Source: Bin87 sp965203855
GTDB lineage: Bacteria; Chloroflexota; Dehalococcoidia; Lucifugimonadales; UBA3495
DNA length: 64,000 bases
Assembly: GCA_965203855.1 (NCBI GenBank)
Contig: CBDBDN010000008.1
Span: 558,001 to 622,000, forward strand
Reading direction: 5' to 3'
Shown in pieces: positions 51,515-60,738 of the stretch. The notes beneath the pieces are model-generated. The model was not told where the DNA came from, did no database searches, and worked only from the letters and a program-made list of their open reading frames with translations. How positions within the stretch are numbered: the stretch's first letter is position 1; each line of letters begins with the position of its first letter. Made by a program: the position numbers and the translations under genes.

Positions 51515-52510
51515 ATGACCACCGTTCCGCAAGCCCACTCCCATGCCCCCGTTGCCGCCGCAATGTCCGATGCCGCCAGCGCCTGGCTGTCCGCCCTCAA
51601 CCCCGAGCAGCGCGGCAAGGCCGCCTACCACTATATGGATGGCGAGCGCATTTTCTGGTACTACCCCCCGCTGAACCGCCACGGCCTGCCCCTGCGTGAT
51701 ATGACCGAACCGCAGCGCAGCCTGGCAATGTCCCTGCTTGCCACTGGCCTAACCGACGACTCTAACCGGCAGGCGCGCCTGATTATTGAGCATGAGGATG
51801 TGCTGGGGCCGCTGGAAGCCGAAGCCGGCAGCGTTACCTGGCCCCGCAACCCGGAACTGTACTACTGGACGGTTTTCGGCGACCCCGCCGGCGCCGACCC
51901 CTGGGGCTGGCGCGCCGAGGGGCATCATCTCTCCGTCCATTACAGCGTCTGGGGCGACCAGGTTATCGCCGTAACTCCCTTTTTCCTCGGCGCCAACCCC
52001 GCCGAAGTCCGCAAAGGCCCCAAAGAGGGGCTCCGCATCCTCTCCCAGCGCGAGGACCTCGCCATTGAACTGATGGCAACCTTGGACTCCGGGCAGCGCA
52101 GCAAGGCCGTCATCCACGACCAAGCCCCCTGGGACATCCTGGGCTACAACAGCAGCAAGCAGGCCATCCACAACGACGAAGGCTTGGCGGCGCGCGACCT
52201 CAACGGCACGCAGCGCGAAATCCTGATGACGCTTATCTCCGAATATGTTCACGGCGCGCCGGCCCCGGTAGCCGCCGACCGGATGGCGAAAATCCGCGAG
52301 ACTGGCTTGGACGACTTCCGCCTGGTTTGGGCCGGCGCCCTGGACCGCAGCCGCGACCATTACTACCGCATCCACGGCGGCCAGTTCATCGTCGAGTTTG
52401 ACAACACCCAGAACGGCGCCAACCACATCCATTCCGTATGGCGCGAAGTAGAAAACGACTTCGCCCAGGATGTACTCCGCGACCACCGCCTGCTCTACCA
52501 CATCCTCTAG
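51515..52510 (+). CDS. DUF3500-family protein
   Basis: A 331-residue protein whose landmarks match DUF3500: GERIFWYYPPLNRHGLPLRDM, LTDDSNRQARLIIEHEDVLG, ELYYWTVFGDP, GHHLSVHYSVW (conserved His), FFLGANPAEV, DHYYRIHGGQFIVEFDNTQ and HIHSVWREVENDF. Function of the family is not established; the conserved His, Tyr and Asp suggest an enzyme. ATG at 51515 with AGGAGG 9 nt upstream, which decides this start over the longer frame from 51218. No signal peptide. It converges on the VapC-type gene 6 bp downstream. Confidence 0.88.
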   Translation: MTTVPQAHSHAPVAAAMSDAASAWLSALNPEQRGKAAYHYMDGERIFWYYPPLNRHGLPLRDMTEPQRSLAMSLLATGLTDDSNRQARLIIEHEDVLGPLEAEAGSVTWPRNPELYYWTVFGDPAGADPWGWRAEGHHLSVHYSVWGDQVIAVTPFFLGANPAEVRKGPKEGLRILSQREDLAIELMATLDSGQRSKAVIHDQAPWDILGYNSSKQAIHNDEGLAARDLNGTQREILMTLISEYVHGAPAPVAADRMAKIRETGLDDFRLVWAGALDRSRDHYYRIHGGQFIVEFDNTQNGANHIHSVWREVENDFAQDVLRDHRLLYHIL

Positions 52511-52516
52511 CCGTGC

Positions 52517-52921
52517 TTACCGCAGCAGCGTCAGGCCGGCAGCGACCGCGGCCCGGCTCAGCGCATTGTCCAGGGTTGCCAGCGGCGCATTGCGTCGGAG
52601 GGCCAACTCCAAATAAACGGCATCGTAGAAAGTCAGCCCGTGCGTTTGCGCCAGGCCGTAAGCAGCGTTAAAGTCCAAGGCGTCATCGGTTTCGATCGAC
52701 AGCGCCTCCAGGCCGCCAAGCCGCAGTCTTACCAGAGCGGCGGAAATGCGATTTCGCCGCTCGGCCAGCAACAGGCCGTTGCGAATCTCAATATGCCAGA
52801 AATACGGAACTACCGCTCCGCCCTGTTGCACACGCCCCAATGCAGCGTCCGCTTCCGGGGAATCCTCGTCATCAAGGATCCAGGCCATCGTAACCGAGGC
52901 GTCCAGGACAAAAGCGTCCAT
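52517..52921 (-). CDS. PIN-domain toxin, VapC-like
   Basis: A 134-residue PIN-domain protein. Conserved acidic residues: VLDASVTMAWIL (Asp5-7 region), HIEIRNGLLLAE (Glu), and TFYDAVYLELALRRNAPLATLD (Asp pair). VapC toxins are single-strand RNases that cut tRNA or rRNA. The start is ATG at 52921, one base into the stop of the upstream antitoxin gene, which argues against the longer frame from 52996. Toxin downstream of antitoxin is the standard order. Confidence 0.88.
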   Translation of the reverse strand: MDAFVLDASVTMAWILDDEDSPEADAALGRVQQGGAVVPYFWHIEIRNGLLLAERRNRISAALVRLRLGGLEALSIETDDALDFNAAYGLAQTHGLTFYDAVYLELALRRNAPLATLDNALSRAAVAAGLTLLR

Positions 52922-53295
52922 CAGCGGCGTCCGTAACTGCGCCAATCCAAAAACTCCTGTAAGCTCTCCGAAATCGGCCCCCGCGCCTCCAGCCATCGCC
53001 GGTAGTTCTCCTCCGGCGTTTCGGCAAGCAGCTCCGCAAAAGACGGCTGCGGCTCAGCTGCGGCGGCCGTCGGCTCCTGTGGAACGGCCACAGCAGGCTC
53101 CCGCATCGCATAGCCCTCGCCAATCCTCCCGGACTGCGGCAAAGGTTCGGGAGACGGGACGGGATCCGCCGCCGGCGCCAAGTGCGCCACCGCGCGCCCC
53201 TCCCGAATAATAGCCACCGTTTCGCCCCGCTCCACCGCCGCCAGCAGCTCCGACCAGCAGCCTATCGCCTCGCATTCCGATATTTCACGCATCAT
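52921..53295 (-). CDS. Phd/YefM-like antitoxin for the PIN toxin, extended
   Basis: A 124-residue protein. Residues ~1-45 are a Phd/YefM-type DNA-binding domain (MMREISECEAIGCWSELLAAVERGETVAIIREGRAVAHLAPA). A Pro/Ala-rich linker follows and the C-terminal ~35 residues (PEENYRRWLEARGPISESLQEFLDWR) are probably the toxin-neutralising helix. It is longer than the usual ~75-85 residues. ATG at 53295 has GGAGG 9 nt upstream. Its stop overlaps the toxin start by one base, so they are coupled. Probably autoregulates the pair. Confidence 0.82.
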   Translation of the reverse strand: MMREISECEAIGCWSELLAAVERGETVAIIREGRAVAHLAPAADPVPSPEPLPQSGRIGEGYAMREPAVAVPQEPTAAAAEPQPSFAELLAETPEENYRRWLEARGPISESLQEFLDWRSYGRR

Positions 53296-53353
53296 ATCCC
53301 ATCGCCTCCACTGCGATTCTACTACACGCCATACTGCTATAGCAATGTCAAAA

Positions 53354-54520
53354 TCAAAGAGCGACTTCCTCAAAAGTCAAGTCATCACCATTGAGGTAAA
53401 ACTCAATGTACTTCACGGGGTAAGCAATACGGCGGTTGGTGCGGTCAAAAGCGCGTTTTGCCGCAGCAAATTCTCGAAACGCGCCGGATGCTTTCGCAGT
53501 AGTCCGCTTGGCTATCAATACCGGCTGAATGTCGCTTGGCCGATTCGGGATATAGTATTGGGTAATCCAGTCAACATACCGCTGTATCTGAACAAAGTTC
53601 TCCGCTTTTGCTTCAACCGCTTTCAGTTCCACAGGAATCAGTATGCGATGGTCCCGAGTAATGACCGATGCCATAATATCAATCCTTTGCATACCAACGC
53701 CGCAGGACACTTCGTTCCCCAGCCATTCAATTTTGGCCCGGTCAATAAGAGCGTTGTCCAAACTGGCATTAACCCCTTTGCCGATGATTTTCGTTATATG
53801 CGCCTGCAAATGCGCTTCAAATGCCCGGTTATTCTGATACTTCGCAATCAATCGGGGCAAAAGGTTAATCTCCACCTTGCGCCCTTGATATGCCGCCTGC
53901 ATTGTCTTTACGGCAATGATCCTCTGCGTATCAGCGTCAAAGGAAAGAGATCTATTGCCGAGCTCAATTTCCTGTCGGCGGTTTTTGCTGCGTATCAAGT
54001 GCGCCAGGCGTTCCGCCTCGTAGATCGTTATCATAGTATTGCCGCGATTGCCCTTGAGCTTGCGATAGATCAGACTCCAAAGCATCTGGTGCGGCGATGC
54101 GATGTTTTTAATTTCATCCAGAGCTTCCCATTCGGTTACGCCCTCCGCATAAACCGTAGCCGGTTCAATCAAAGTTCGGAAAGTCAAAGATTTCCCCAAT
54201 TCCGATTTAAGATACTGCTGGCTGTCATTATCATCCAGAAAAGCCCAATCTTGCGCCGCCTTGAAAACCCCATAAAACTTGCCCTCAAAAATGGACTGCC
54301 CATAATTTTGTTGCAGGTAAAAGATTACGCTGTCCCCCCGACGGATCCGGCATCCGTCGGCGATCATCGCTACAAGATTGTTTTCGCTTTGCGCCGCAAG
54401 GGTAGTAGAGCCGGCGTTGTTAAAGTCAACGACAGCGTCCCTCGCGCCCGTGCCGGCGAAAAGATATTCCAAATGCAACTTGAATGTCGTCGCGTCAACT
54501 ATAAAGACGTGCGTGGTCAT
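53354..54520 (-). CDS. Type II restriction endonuclease (PD-(D/E)XK-like), partner of the adjacent methylase
   Basis: A 388-residue protein. The PD-(D/E)XK motif is readable as RIDIMASVITRDHRILIPVELKAVEAK (Asp...Glu-Leu-Lys) near residues 288-315. Codon and base use is visibly less GC-rich than the neighbours, suggesting acquisition. It lies 4 bp after the methylase gene stop on the same strand, so the two are a type II restriction-modification pair. The cut site is not known. ATG at 54520, four bases after the methylase stop; the Shine-Dalgarno is AGGTAG inside the upstream gene. Confidence 0.82.
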   Translation of the reverse strand: MTTHVFIVDATTFKLHLEYLFAGTGARDAVVDFNNAGSTTLAAQSENNLVAMIADGCRIRRGDSVIFYLQQNYGQSIFEGKFYGVFKAAQDWAFLDDNDSQQYLKSELGKSLTFRTLIEPATVYAEGVTEWEALDEIKNIASPHQMLWSLIYRKLKGNRGNTMITIYEAERLAHLIRSKNRRQEIELGNRSLSFDADTQRIIAVKTMQAAYQGRKVEINLLPRLIAKYQNNRAFEAHLQAHITKIIGKGVNASLDNALIDRAKIEWLGNEVSCGVGMQRIDIMASVITRDHRILIPVELKAVEAKAENFVQIQRYVDWITQYYIPNRPSDIQPVLIAKRTTAKASGAFREFAAAKRAFDRTNRRIAYPVKYIEFYLNGDDLTFEEVAL

Positions 54521-54524
54521 CGTG

Positions 54525-55457
54525 CTACCTCTTACCCATTTTCTGAAACAGCGCGATATACTCGTGCTTGAAAATGTAAAAGCCGTTAGCCAGCGCGCGG
54601 TAACGCCAAAGCCGTTCCTGGTTCCGCTTGGCCCGATTGTTGACCATATTTTTCACGATGATGCTTTTCAGCCGCAGGTTGTCAAACGCCAGCAGCCGGG
54701 CCGTCAGCAGGCTTTGCAGCGGCACCCATTCGCTGTTTTGATAAATGTCCCCGATAACTACGGCCAGATGCCGACCCGGCTCCAGAAAACCCGCCACATT
54801 CCGATACACTTCCAGAAACCTTTCCAGAAACTGCTCAACATCGTCGCAGTTACTCAAATCCGCCGGGTCATCGCTGAACCTGATAATGTTGTGATAAGGC
54901 GGATGCATAATCAGAAACTGGACGCCCGCCGCCCCGGCGCATTCCAGCCGGGACCTCACTTCCCCCGCAACTGCGCCGGACGAACTGTCGGCAACGATGA
55001 TTGACGCGTCAAAAGCGCCGGCGCCGGAATGCTGCGCCGCCCCGTACCGGTCCATACTCCGGTAATCAGTAATTTCCCGGCCCAAGCCGCTGCCCGGCGC
55101 ATCGCCATTGTCAAATAGCGCCAGGTTGTCCTGCCGAATGCGCCGCTCCGCATTGCCTGCCACCCCCGGCGACAGCTCTACGCCAATATAACGCCGCCCC
55201 AGCCGATTCGCCTCAATCGCCGTAGTGCCGCTGCCCACAAACGGATCCAGCACGATGTCGCCGGCTTTGGTGAAACGGCGCAGCAGCTGGTTCGGTATCT
55301 GCGGAATAAAATTGCCGTGATAGTCGGCCTGATGCGCCCCGCTGGAATCGCGGGCGTCCAGCAGCCACAGGCTGTCGGTGAGCAGATCGTCATACTGCTG
55401 CCAATTGGACAGATCCAGGTCGTTCACCGAGTTGGAGCGGCGGTTTGATACGGGCAT
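54525..55457 (-). CDS. Site-specific DNA methyltransferase of the type II pair
   Basis: A 310-residue methyltransferase. Motif I is DPFVGSGTTAIEA (residues 71-83) and the catalytic motif IV reads HPPY near residue 184 instead of the common DPPY/NPPY. About 100 residues lie between the two, where target recognition could sit. ADP/SAM regions (RRYIGVELSP) are intact. Upstream of the endonuclease gene on the same strand. If the H in HPPY is real, activity should be tested; a His variant of this position is not one I know. ATG at 55457. Confidence 0.85.
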   Translation of the reverse strand: MPVSNRRSNSVNDLDLSNWQQYDDLLTDSLWLLDARDSSGAHQADYHGNFIPQIPNQLLRRFTKAGDIVLDPFVGSGTTAIEANRLGRRYIGVELSPGVAGNAERRIRQDNLALFDNGDAPGSGLGREITDYRSMDRYGAAQHSGAGAFDASIIVADSSSGAVAGEVRSRLECAGAAGVQFLIMHPPYHNIIRFSDDPADLSNCDDVEQFLERFLEVYRNVAGFLEPGRHLAVVIGDIYQNSEWVPLQSLLTARLLAFDNLRLKSIIVKNMVNNRAKRNQERLWRYRALANGFYIFKHEYIALFQKMGKR

Positions 55458-55606
55458 ACCGAAGGCAGTTCCCGTGCGGCATAGTTAGATAGCCGGATAG
55501 CTGGTTGGTCGGATAGCCGGTTGGCCCTTGCGCCGCACTGCGCCCGTCATGTAGCCATGCCCCCGCCGCCCCTGTCAACATGACTAGGGCAGCGCAATCT
55601 TTCCAA

Positions 55607-56593
55607 TCAGGGGGACAGCCCCCCCACATCCCCCAGCGCCGCCTCCAGCTCCCCCAAAGTCGCAAACCCCTCAAACCGCTGCCGGATGATGCCGCCAGCG
55701 TCCAGCACGAATACCCACGACTCATTCGTCCAGTGGTCTATCTGCGTGAACCCCCACTCATCGGCGGCCGGCGCCAGCCGCGCCCGACTCAAGTCGCCCT
55801 GTATCTCCTCCGGATTGTCATACAGCTCAACATGGATGTAGTTGGCGGCATCGGGATGTTTCGCGCGCAACTCCGACACCGTGTCCACCTGCGGCCCGCA
55901 GGTAGGGCTGGAGCAGAACGCCGGCGTAGCGAACACAATCACCGCCGGCCGGCCGGCATCTATGGCATCGGCAATGGACATCCGATAAAGCTCCGGATCC
56001 GGTTCGTAATCCGTAGTTAGCTGCCCCAGTTCCAGGCCATCGCCCAACGCCTTGGTAATGCTGGCCGGCGCCGCCTCTCCAACCGCCGGCACCGGAGATC
56101 GCGCCCGCGCCGTAACCGGAATATCTACCGCGCCCGTTACCCCATTGGCGTCATCGGCCACCGCCGCCGTCAGCACATACTCCCCCGGCGCCGGAAACTC
56201 CACGGCGGCGGTGTACGAGCCGCGCACTCCGTAAGGCCATTCGTTGAACCGCGCCGTAACCTGCGCCGGCGCCGCGGCCCCGGCCGCGTGGGCTACGCTA
56301 ACCTCTACCGTGGGCGCCTTGACCAGCGCTTTTGGCGTCTCCAGCAGGAATGCGACCCGCTGCGTTCCCGTGTCCAGCACCGTCGTCGCCAGATGCGCTT
56401 TTATGGAATCATCCGCCGGCTCAGGCGTAGCCACCCGAATAACCGTTGTCGCATCAGCCGTACCAGCAGCCCCCCCGGACGGTTCAGTTGCCGCCGGCGC
56501 TGCCGGCCCGCCGCCGGACGCGCAGCCTGCTGCCGCCGCAATCAGCAGTAGCCCGGACGCCAGCAGCGCGCTTATCAGCAAACCCCGCATCAC
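55607..56593 (-). CDS. Thioredoxin-fold lipoprotein
   Basis: A 328-residue predicted lipoprotein (LLLIAAAAGC lipobox). An Ig-like/beta-rich N-terminal domain of ~130 residues (with EYVLTAAVADDANG) is followed by a thioredoxin-fold domain with C-SSPT-C (FATPAFCSSPTCGPQVD), which resembles Sco/peroxiredoxin-like or TlpA-like domains rather than standard CxxC thioredoxin. The gene overlaps the upstream DipZ-like gene by 4 nt (ATGA at 56590-56593), so they are coupled. Cell-surface redox function, perhaps cytochrome maturation or copper handling, is inferred. Confidence 0.82.
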   Translation of the reverse strand: MMRGLLISALLASGLLLIAAAAGCASGGGPAAPAATEPSGGAAGTADATTVIRVATPEPADDSIKAHLATTVLDTGTQRVAFLLETPKALVKAPTVEVSVAHAAGAAAPAQVTARFNEWPYGVRGSYTAAVEFPAPGEYVLTAAVADDANGVTGAVDIPVTARARSPVPAVGEAAPASITKALGDGLELGQLTTDYEPDPELYRMSIADAIDAGRPAVIVFATPAFCSSPTCGPQVDTVSELRAKHPDAANYIHVELYDNPEEIQGDLSRARLAPAADEWGFTQIDHWTNESWVFVLDAGGIIRQRFEGFATLGELEAALGDVGGLSP

Positions 56594-57942
56594 GGCCCCT
56601 CCGCATACACGCCGAAAGTAAAAGCGAACAGCCCAAAGTCATCCGAATTGGAACGCATCGTCAGCAAAGATTGCGGCAGATACTGCGGATTGTCCACAAT
56701 GGCATACATTCGCGGCTCGTCAACCAGAATGTACGACCGCCCGTTTTCGTCCCACTGAATGTCCAGCCCGGCATTCTCCGCGGACAGCATTGCGCCGTCC
56801 TGCGTAATCACCACCTGATAGGGTTCGCCGGAATCCGAAGTAAGCACGGCGTTGACGCTTTTGGCCGCATAGTTCAGCGCCAGATAATCCTCCAGGTCCT
56901 CCGTAACGCGCGCATGGCGAACCCGTTCCGGTTCCGCCGACCACTGCCCCTGGAAATAGAGCAGATGCGGTTCCAGCCGCTGCGGTACGGCGGACTCAAA
57001 CACGCCGGCGGCATTTTCATCACCGTTCGGAATGGCCTCAAAGTATGTCTCGTAATCGGCCACATAGGGATGGCGTCCGGCGCGGGCCACGCCCAGATTG
57101 CGATGCCAGCCGGCGTACAGTTCCGGCGTTACAACGTTCCGGCCCGCCTGAAAGTTGGCGTCCCGCGCCTGATCTTCGGGCAAGTTCAATGGGTCATCGG
57201 ACAAGTCGGCGCCCGCCTCGACCAGAGCCTTGCGGATCTGCTCCTCCGTTTTGCCGTAGTCGCCCTCGCCGAAATGCCGATAAATCTCCTCCCCCCGGCT
57301 GTTGAACAGATACTTGGCCGGCCAATAGCGGTTGTTGAAATTGCGCCAGGTCGTCATCTCGTTGTCCTGCGCCACCGGCCAGCCGATACTGTGCGTCTCC
57401 AGGGCGCTGGCCACATTGTCATAGTCCTTTTCAAACTCAAACTCCGGCGTGTGGATCCCCAGTATCACCAGCCCGTCATCCTCGTAGCGGCTCCACCATT
57501 CCCGCAAATATGGCAGCGTCCGAATGCAGTTGATGCAGGTATAAGTCCAAAAATCCACCAGCACCACTTTGCCCTCCGCGGCCAGCGCATCAATCGCCAG
57601 GGCGTCATCAGTATTCAGCCAGGCGTCAATGCCCTCAATTTGAGGAATGTCTTGCGCTATATCGGCGGCGCGCTGCCGGGCGCGTTCCTGGGCGTCGGAC
57701 GGCGCTGCCGTCGGCGCCGGCGGTTCCGTAGCCGCCGCAGCCGGCGGAGCAGTCGTTGCCGGGAGCGTTGCGGCAGCCGAATCGCCGGCGGTATCCGATG
57801 CCGGAGGCGTCGCCGTAGCCATCTCGGCGGCAGTATCCGTATCCGCCGCCGGCGCCGCCGATGGCGCGCAGGCAATCGCAATGGCGCAGCAAGCCAGCAA
57901 AACCAGCAGCGCCGAAACCTTTCGGACGGTTGATTGGGTCAT
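56590..57942 (-). CDS. Thioredoxin-domain lipoprotein, TlpA/DipZ C-terminal-like
   Basis: A 450-residue predicted lipoprotein (LLACCAIAIACAPSA), a Thr/Ala/Pro-rich linker, then a thioredoxin domain with VDFWTYTCINCIRTLPYLREW (CxxC) and a C-terminal beta-rich domain (~residues 270-450) typical of DipZ-like redox proteins. Such proteins reduce or oxidise exported disulfides. ATG at 57942 with GGAG 6 nt upstream; the frame extends to 58092. Its stop overlaps the start of the next gene, suggesting a paired surface redox system. Confidence 0.88.
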   Translation of the reverse strand: MTQSTVRKVSALLVLLACCAIAIACAPSAAPAADTDTAAEMATATPPASDTAGDSAAATLPATTAPPAAAATEPPAPTAAPSDAQERARQRAADIAQDIPQIEGIDAWLNTDDALAIDALAAEGKVVLVDFWTYTCINCIRTLPYLREWWSRYEDDGLVILGIHTPEFEFEKDYDNVASALETHSIGWPVAQDNEMTTWRNFNNRYWPAKYLFNSRGEEIYRHFGEGDYGKTEEQIRKALVEAGADLSDDPLNLPEDQARDANFQAGRNVVTPELYAGWHRNLGVARAGRHPYVADYETYFEAIPNGDENAAGVFESAVPQRLEPHLLYFQGQWSAEPERVRHARVTEDLEDYLALNYAAKSVNAVLTSDSGEPYQVVITQDGAMLSAENAGLDIQWDENGRSYILVDEPRMYAIVDNPQYLPQSLLTMRSNSDDFGLFAFTFGVYAEGP

Positions 57943-58072
57943 CACAATCTCCAATTCAGACAGAATCGTCAGCCTCAAAGCGCGCCGGCCCCGCAGCCGT
58001 ACCAATACAATACGCCATTGCGCGCCAATCGGATTGCCGCATTCCCCAACCAGTATAATCCCCCGCCCGCCC

Positions 58073-58118
58073 GCCGTCATTCCGGCCCCCAACCGTCATT
58101 CCGGCGCAAGCCGGAATG
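58073..58118. repeat. Half CATTCCGG element at the edge of an IS30 relic
   Basis: One palindromic arm (ATTCCGGCGCAAGCCGGAAT) directly abuts the 3' end of the IS30-like pseudogene, whose last codons run into the arm. No opposite arm is visible on the other side. Confidence 0.65.
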
Positions 58119-58842
58119 AGGATTCACATTTCAAGTGCAACGCGGCGGCGGCGAATACTGCGGCGGGCGTCCGGTAGCCCAGTCGCGGCCGGGGCGTATT
58201 ATGGTACGCTTGGATCACAGCGTCCAACTCCAACGCCCGGATTTGTTCAAGTCGGTGCAGCGCAGCAGAAACCGCCGCAACCGTCCGCTGGCATTCTCAA
58301 TTCCCCCTTTTTACCACGGCGACCTGCCATCGCAAAAGTAAGTCCGAATACCACGGGCGTGCCGCCGGTAGCGCCAAGCAAACTTCATACCATTGCCAAA
58401 GGTTACGCTGCGCCACAGCTCCGGCGACAGCATCCGCACCAGCGCGTCCCCGATGGGTTCGGCCGCCTTGCTGCCCGGACGCCAAGCCATCCGCCGCCGG
58501 GAATGGCGCTCGTGCAGTAGCGCGCTTGGCCGTGATTGCCGAACAGCATCAAATCGGCCTCCCAGTGCCCGGGTATCCTGCGGTCATCGGCCTCCGGGCT
58601 GCGCCCGGACTGTGTTGGGATTAGTGACGATGGCCGGGCGATCTTAATCCAGGGACAGGCGGCCCGATACCTGGGCCGGCGACCAGCCTGCATTGGCGGA
58701 GGCATTGCGTTTTAGCTCCCGTGAGATGACAGACGACGCGCGATCCAAAACTACCGTGATTTCGGGGACGGAGCAGCCCGCGGTCCGTAATCGGCATTTC
58801 GCAGCGCTCAACGATGCTGAGTTGCTGATAGCGCGTTCCCAT
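58119..58842 (-). pseudogene. IS30-family transposase relic
   Basis: Fragments of an IS30-type transposase in several frames on the minus strand. N-terminal helix-turn-helix (MGTRYQQLSIVERCE at 58842, then EITVVLDRASSVISRELKRN). Middle (DDRRIPGHWEADLMLFGN). C-terminal RGIRTYFCDGRSPW, stop, KGGIENASGRLRRF, then LELDAVIQAYHNTPRPRLGYRTPAAVF and LHLKCES. At least two frameshifts and one stop break it. No terminal repeats were confirmed. It marks past insertion into a repeat-rich gap. Confidence 0.8.
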
Positions 58843-59057
58843 GGCAACAACATAACCCGGCGTTGCACTTCGTTGGTGAGTTTCGATAATCTCCGCACGC
58901 TAATGGACTCCGGCTTTCGCCGGAGCAACGAATCCATACTCCAACCACCTAAAAAGAAACGCTGCCTGTATCCTGGGCATTCTACCGGACGCCGGCGTTA
59001 GAATTAGACCCTTGCCGCAGCCCCATCAGCGCCGTGGTAAGGTTCGCTGCGGCAGGA

Positions 59058-59685
59058 TTATTGACCGGGCGGGCGGAAAATCGGGGGATGCCCGGCGCAG
59101 GCCGCAACTTGCTGTCCGCCGGCATCTGCCCAAACCCAGCCCAGCAGGGAGCGGCGGCTGACGGCGGCAAACAGCGGACGGCTTTCGCCGGGCGGAAACT
59201 CGCTCCATTCGTAGCGCCGTCCGCAGTAAAACCCCGTGCCGGTTGCGCCGCCCGCCGCGCCGGGATGCTGGTGCGGCTGGGAATAAATCGTGCCGCTGGC
59301 TACAGTTGCCGTGAAGTTCGCTGAAAGGTAAATCGTTCCCCATTGCGGTACTGGAACGCCTGCGCCAAGCTCACAGTTGGCTTCCGTAATCTCCATGCCA
59401 GTGTTAGCGGGTATGGTAACAGTGGAGCTTGCCGCCGGCACCGGGATTACGCCGGCGGCGATGGCGACTTCGCAACCGTCTACTTCGTTGATGATAGCGC
59501 TAAGGGCATTAAGTTGCGACCTTACTGCCGTGGCTAAGGGGATAGTGTACCCGGTAAGAGAGTGGATGCTGTGCGCTTCAGCAGTTTCCCCCCTCCACCC
59601 CGATATAGAGGCTGGCGAAAACGGCGATGCCAGCGACGCCGGCACAGACGACCAGGCCACGGACGACAAATTTCCATATTTTCAA
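59058..59685 (-). pseudogene. Exported protein gene interrupted by a +1 frameshift at a G6 run
   Basis: From TTG at 59685 (AGGAG 7 nt upstream) the frame encodes a clear signal peptide (LKIWKFVVRGLVVCAGVAGIAVFA) and stops at codon 36. One base less in the G6 run at 59588-59593 would join it to a ~170-residue frame ending at 59058 (AEAHSIHSLTGYTIP ... WGTIYLSANFTATVASGTIY ... FYCGRRYEWSEFPPGE). The corrected product would be ~208 residues. A -10-like TACTAT at 59739-59744 and the Shine-Dalgarno remain intact. This could be a recent mutation, sequencing error or a phase-variable state. The mature part is unrecognised. Confidence 0.65.
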
Positions 59686-59787
59686 CTCTGTTCTCCTATT
59701 GCATCTGTTCGGGGTTTAGGCAAGTGCGGTGGCATTCTATAGTAGGATAGCATTGCACAATTGTTGGCCTGAGTTGTCAAGGGTTTT

Positions 59788-60738
59788 TTAGACCCCCAAC
59801 GGCAATTGCCCTAGCGGCGGTTGGCGCAATGTTAGCATCCGCATCCGGCGTATCCCGGATAGTTCCCCGGCCTGTACCCGCGCCAGCATGGCGCCCAAGT
59901 ACGACAACACCGACCGGCTGGCGTGCAAGCGTATCTTTGCCAAACTCCGGTAACGGTGCTGATTGAGCAGTCGGGAACGCTTCAGGCTACTGAATAACCG
60001 CTCAACGGCTGGCCGCTTCCGGTACAGACGCCGCCATAGTAGGCTGGCGCCCCAGGCACTTGGGGCGGCCATCGGCGGTATAGATGCCATCCTTATCCGT
60101 ATTCCGCATTCGGATAATCGGCAGGATAGTATGCCCCAGCGGGATACCGTAATGAGCATCGCATACCGAATGCATCTTGTACCCATAGAATTGCTCTTTC
60201 CCGCCCTTCACTTTGCCGTTGGTCCGAATGCCCCACGCGCTTCGGGATTGCTGTACGGCTGCCGGAGGTATCCACGCAAGCCGGAATATCAGTGGAATCG
60301 CTGGCTACGCTCTGTCCCACCGGCGGCTCCGCGGCGCCTGCTGCGCCGCAATGTCGCCCGCAAGTCGGGCCGCCAGACGCTGAACGGCCTGCTCTCAACC
60401 AGATCGGAATGGCAAGTCAATCGCTGGAAAAACCGGCAGATTACGCTTGCGTTGGGTACGGCGTCCCCAAATCCGCAGAGCAGCCGGATTTGGGGATCGG
60501 CCCGCAGCAGGCGTACCAACTCTATGTTATAACGCAGCCCCAGCACGTACTTGGTGATGAACGCCCGCCACATTGCCGCTGCCGAATAGGGCGGACGGCC
60601 CGTATGATTGTACGCCCGCAAACGGACGAGCAGCCGTTCATCATCAGTCAACGCCAGAATACGGCCCAAGTCTCCGCAATTGCCCAGCGCAGGGGCTTGC
60701 ACCGACGCATCCGCGAATGTAAAATGCCCAGCAGCCAA
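59788..60738 (-). pseudogene. IS4/IS5-like DDE transposase relic
   Basis: Minus-strand fragments in three frames. N-terminal part (60738-60289) has LRAYNHTGRPPYSAAAMWRAF and RADPQIRLLCGF, typical of DUF772-plus-DDE transposases. A catalytic DSTDIPA segment (~60280) and GYKMHSVCDAHYGIPLGH (60200) follow in shifted frames. The last part (to 59788) has RPAVERLFSSLKRSRLLNQHR. At least two frameshifts are needed, so it is dead. Terminal inverted repeats were not identified. Family call is approximate. Confidence 0.75.

Noticed and set aside
56446..57933. 495-codon ORF antisense to the thioredoxin lipoprotein
   Set aside because: The minus frame has a lipobox and CxxC; the plus frame has none.
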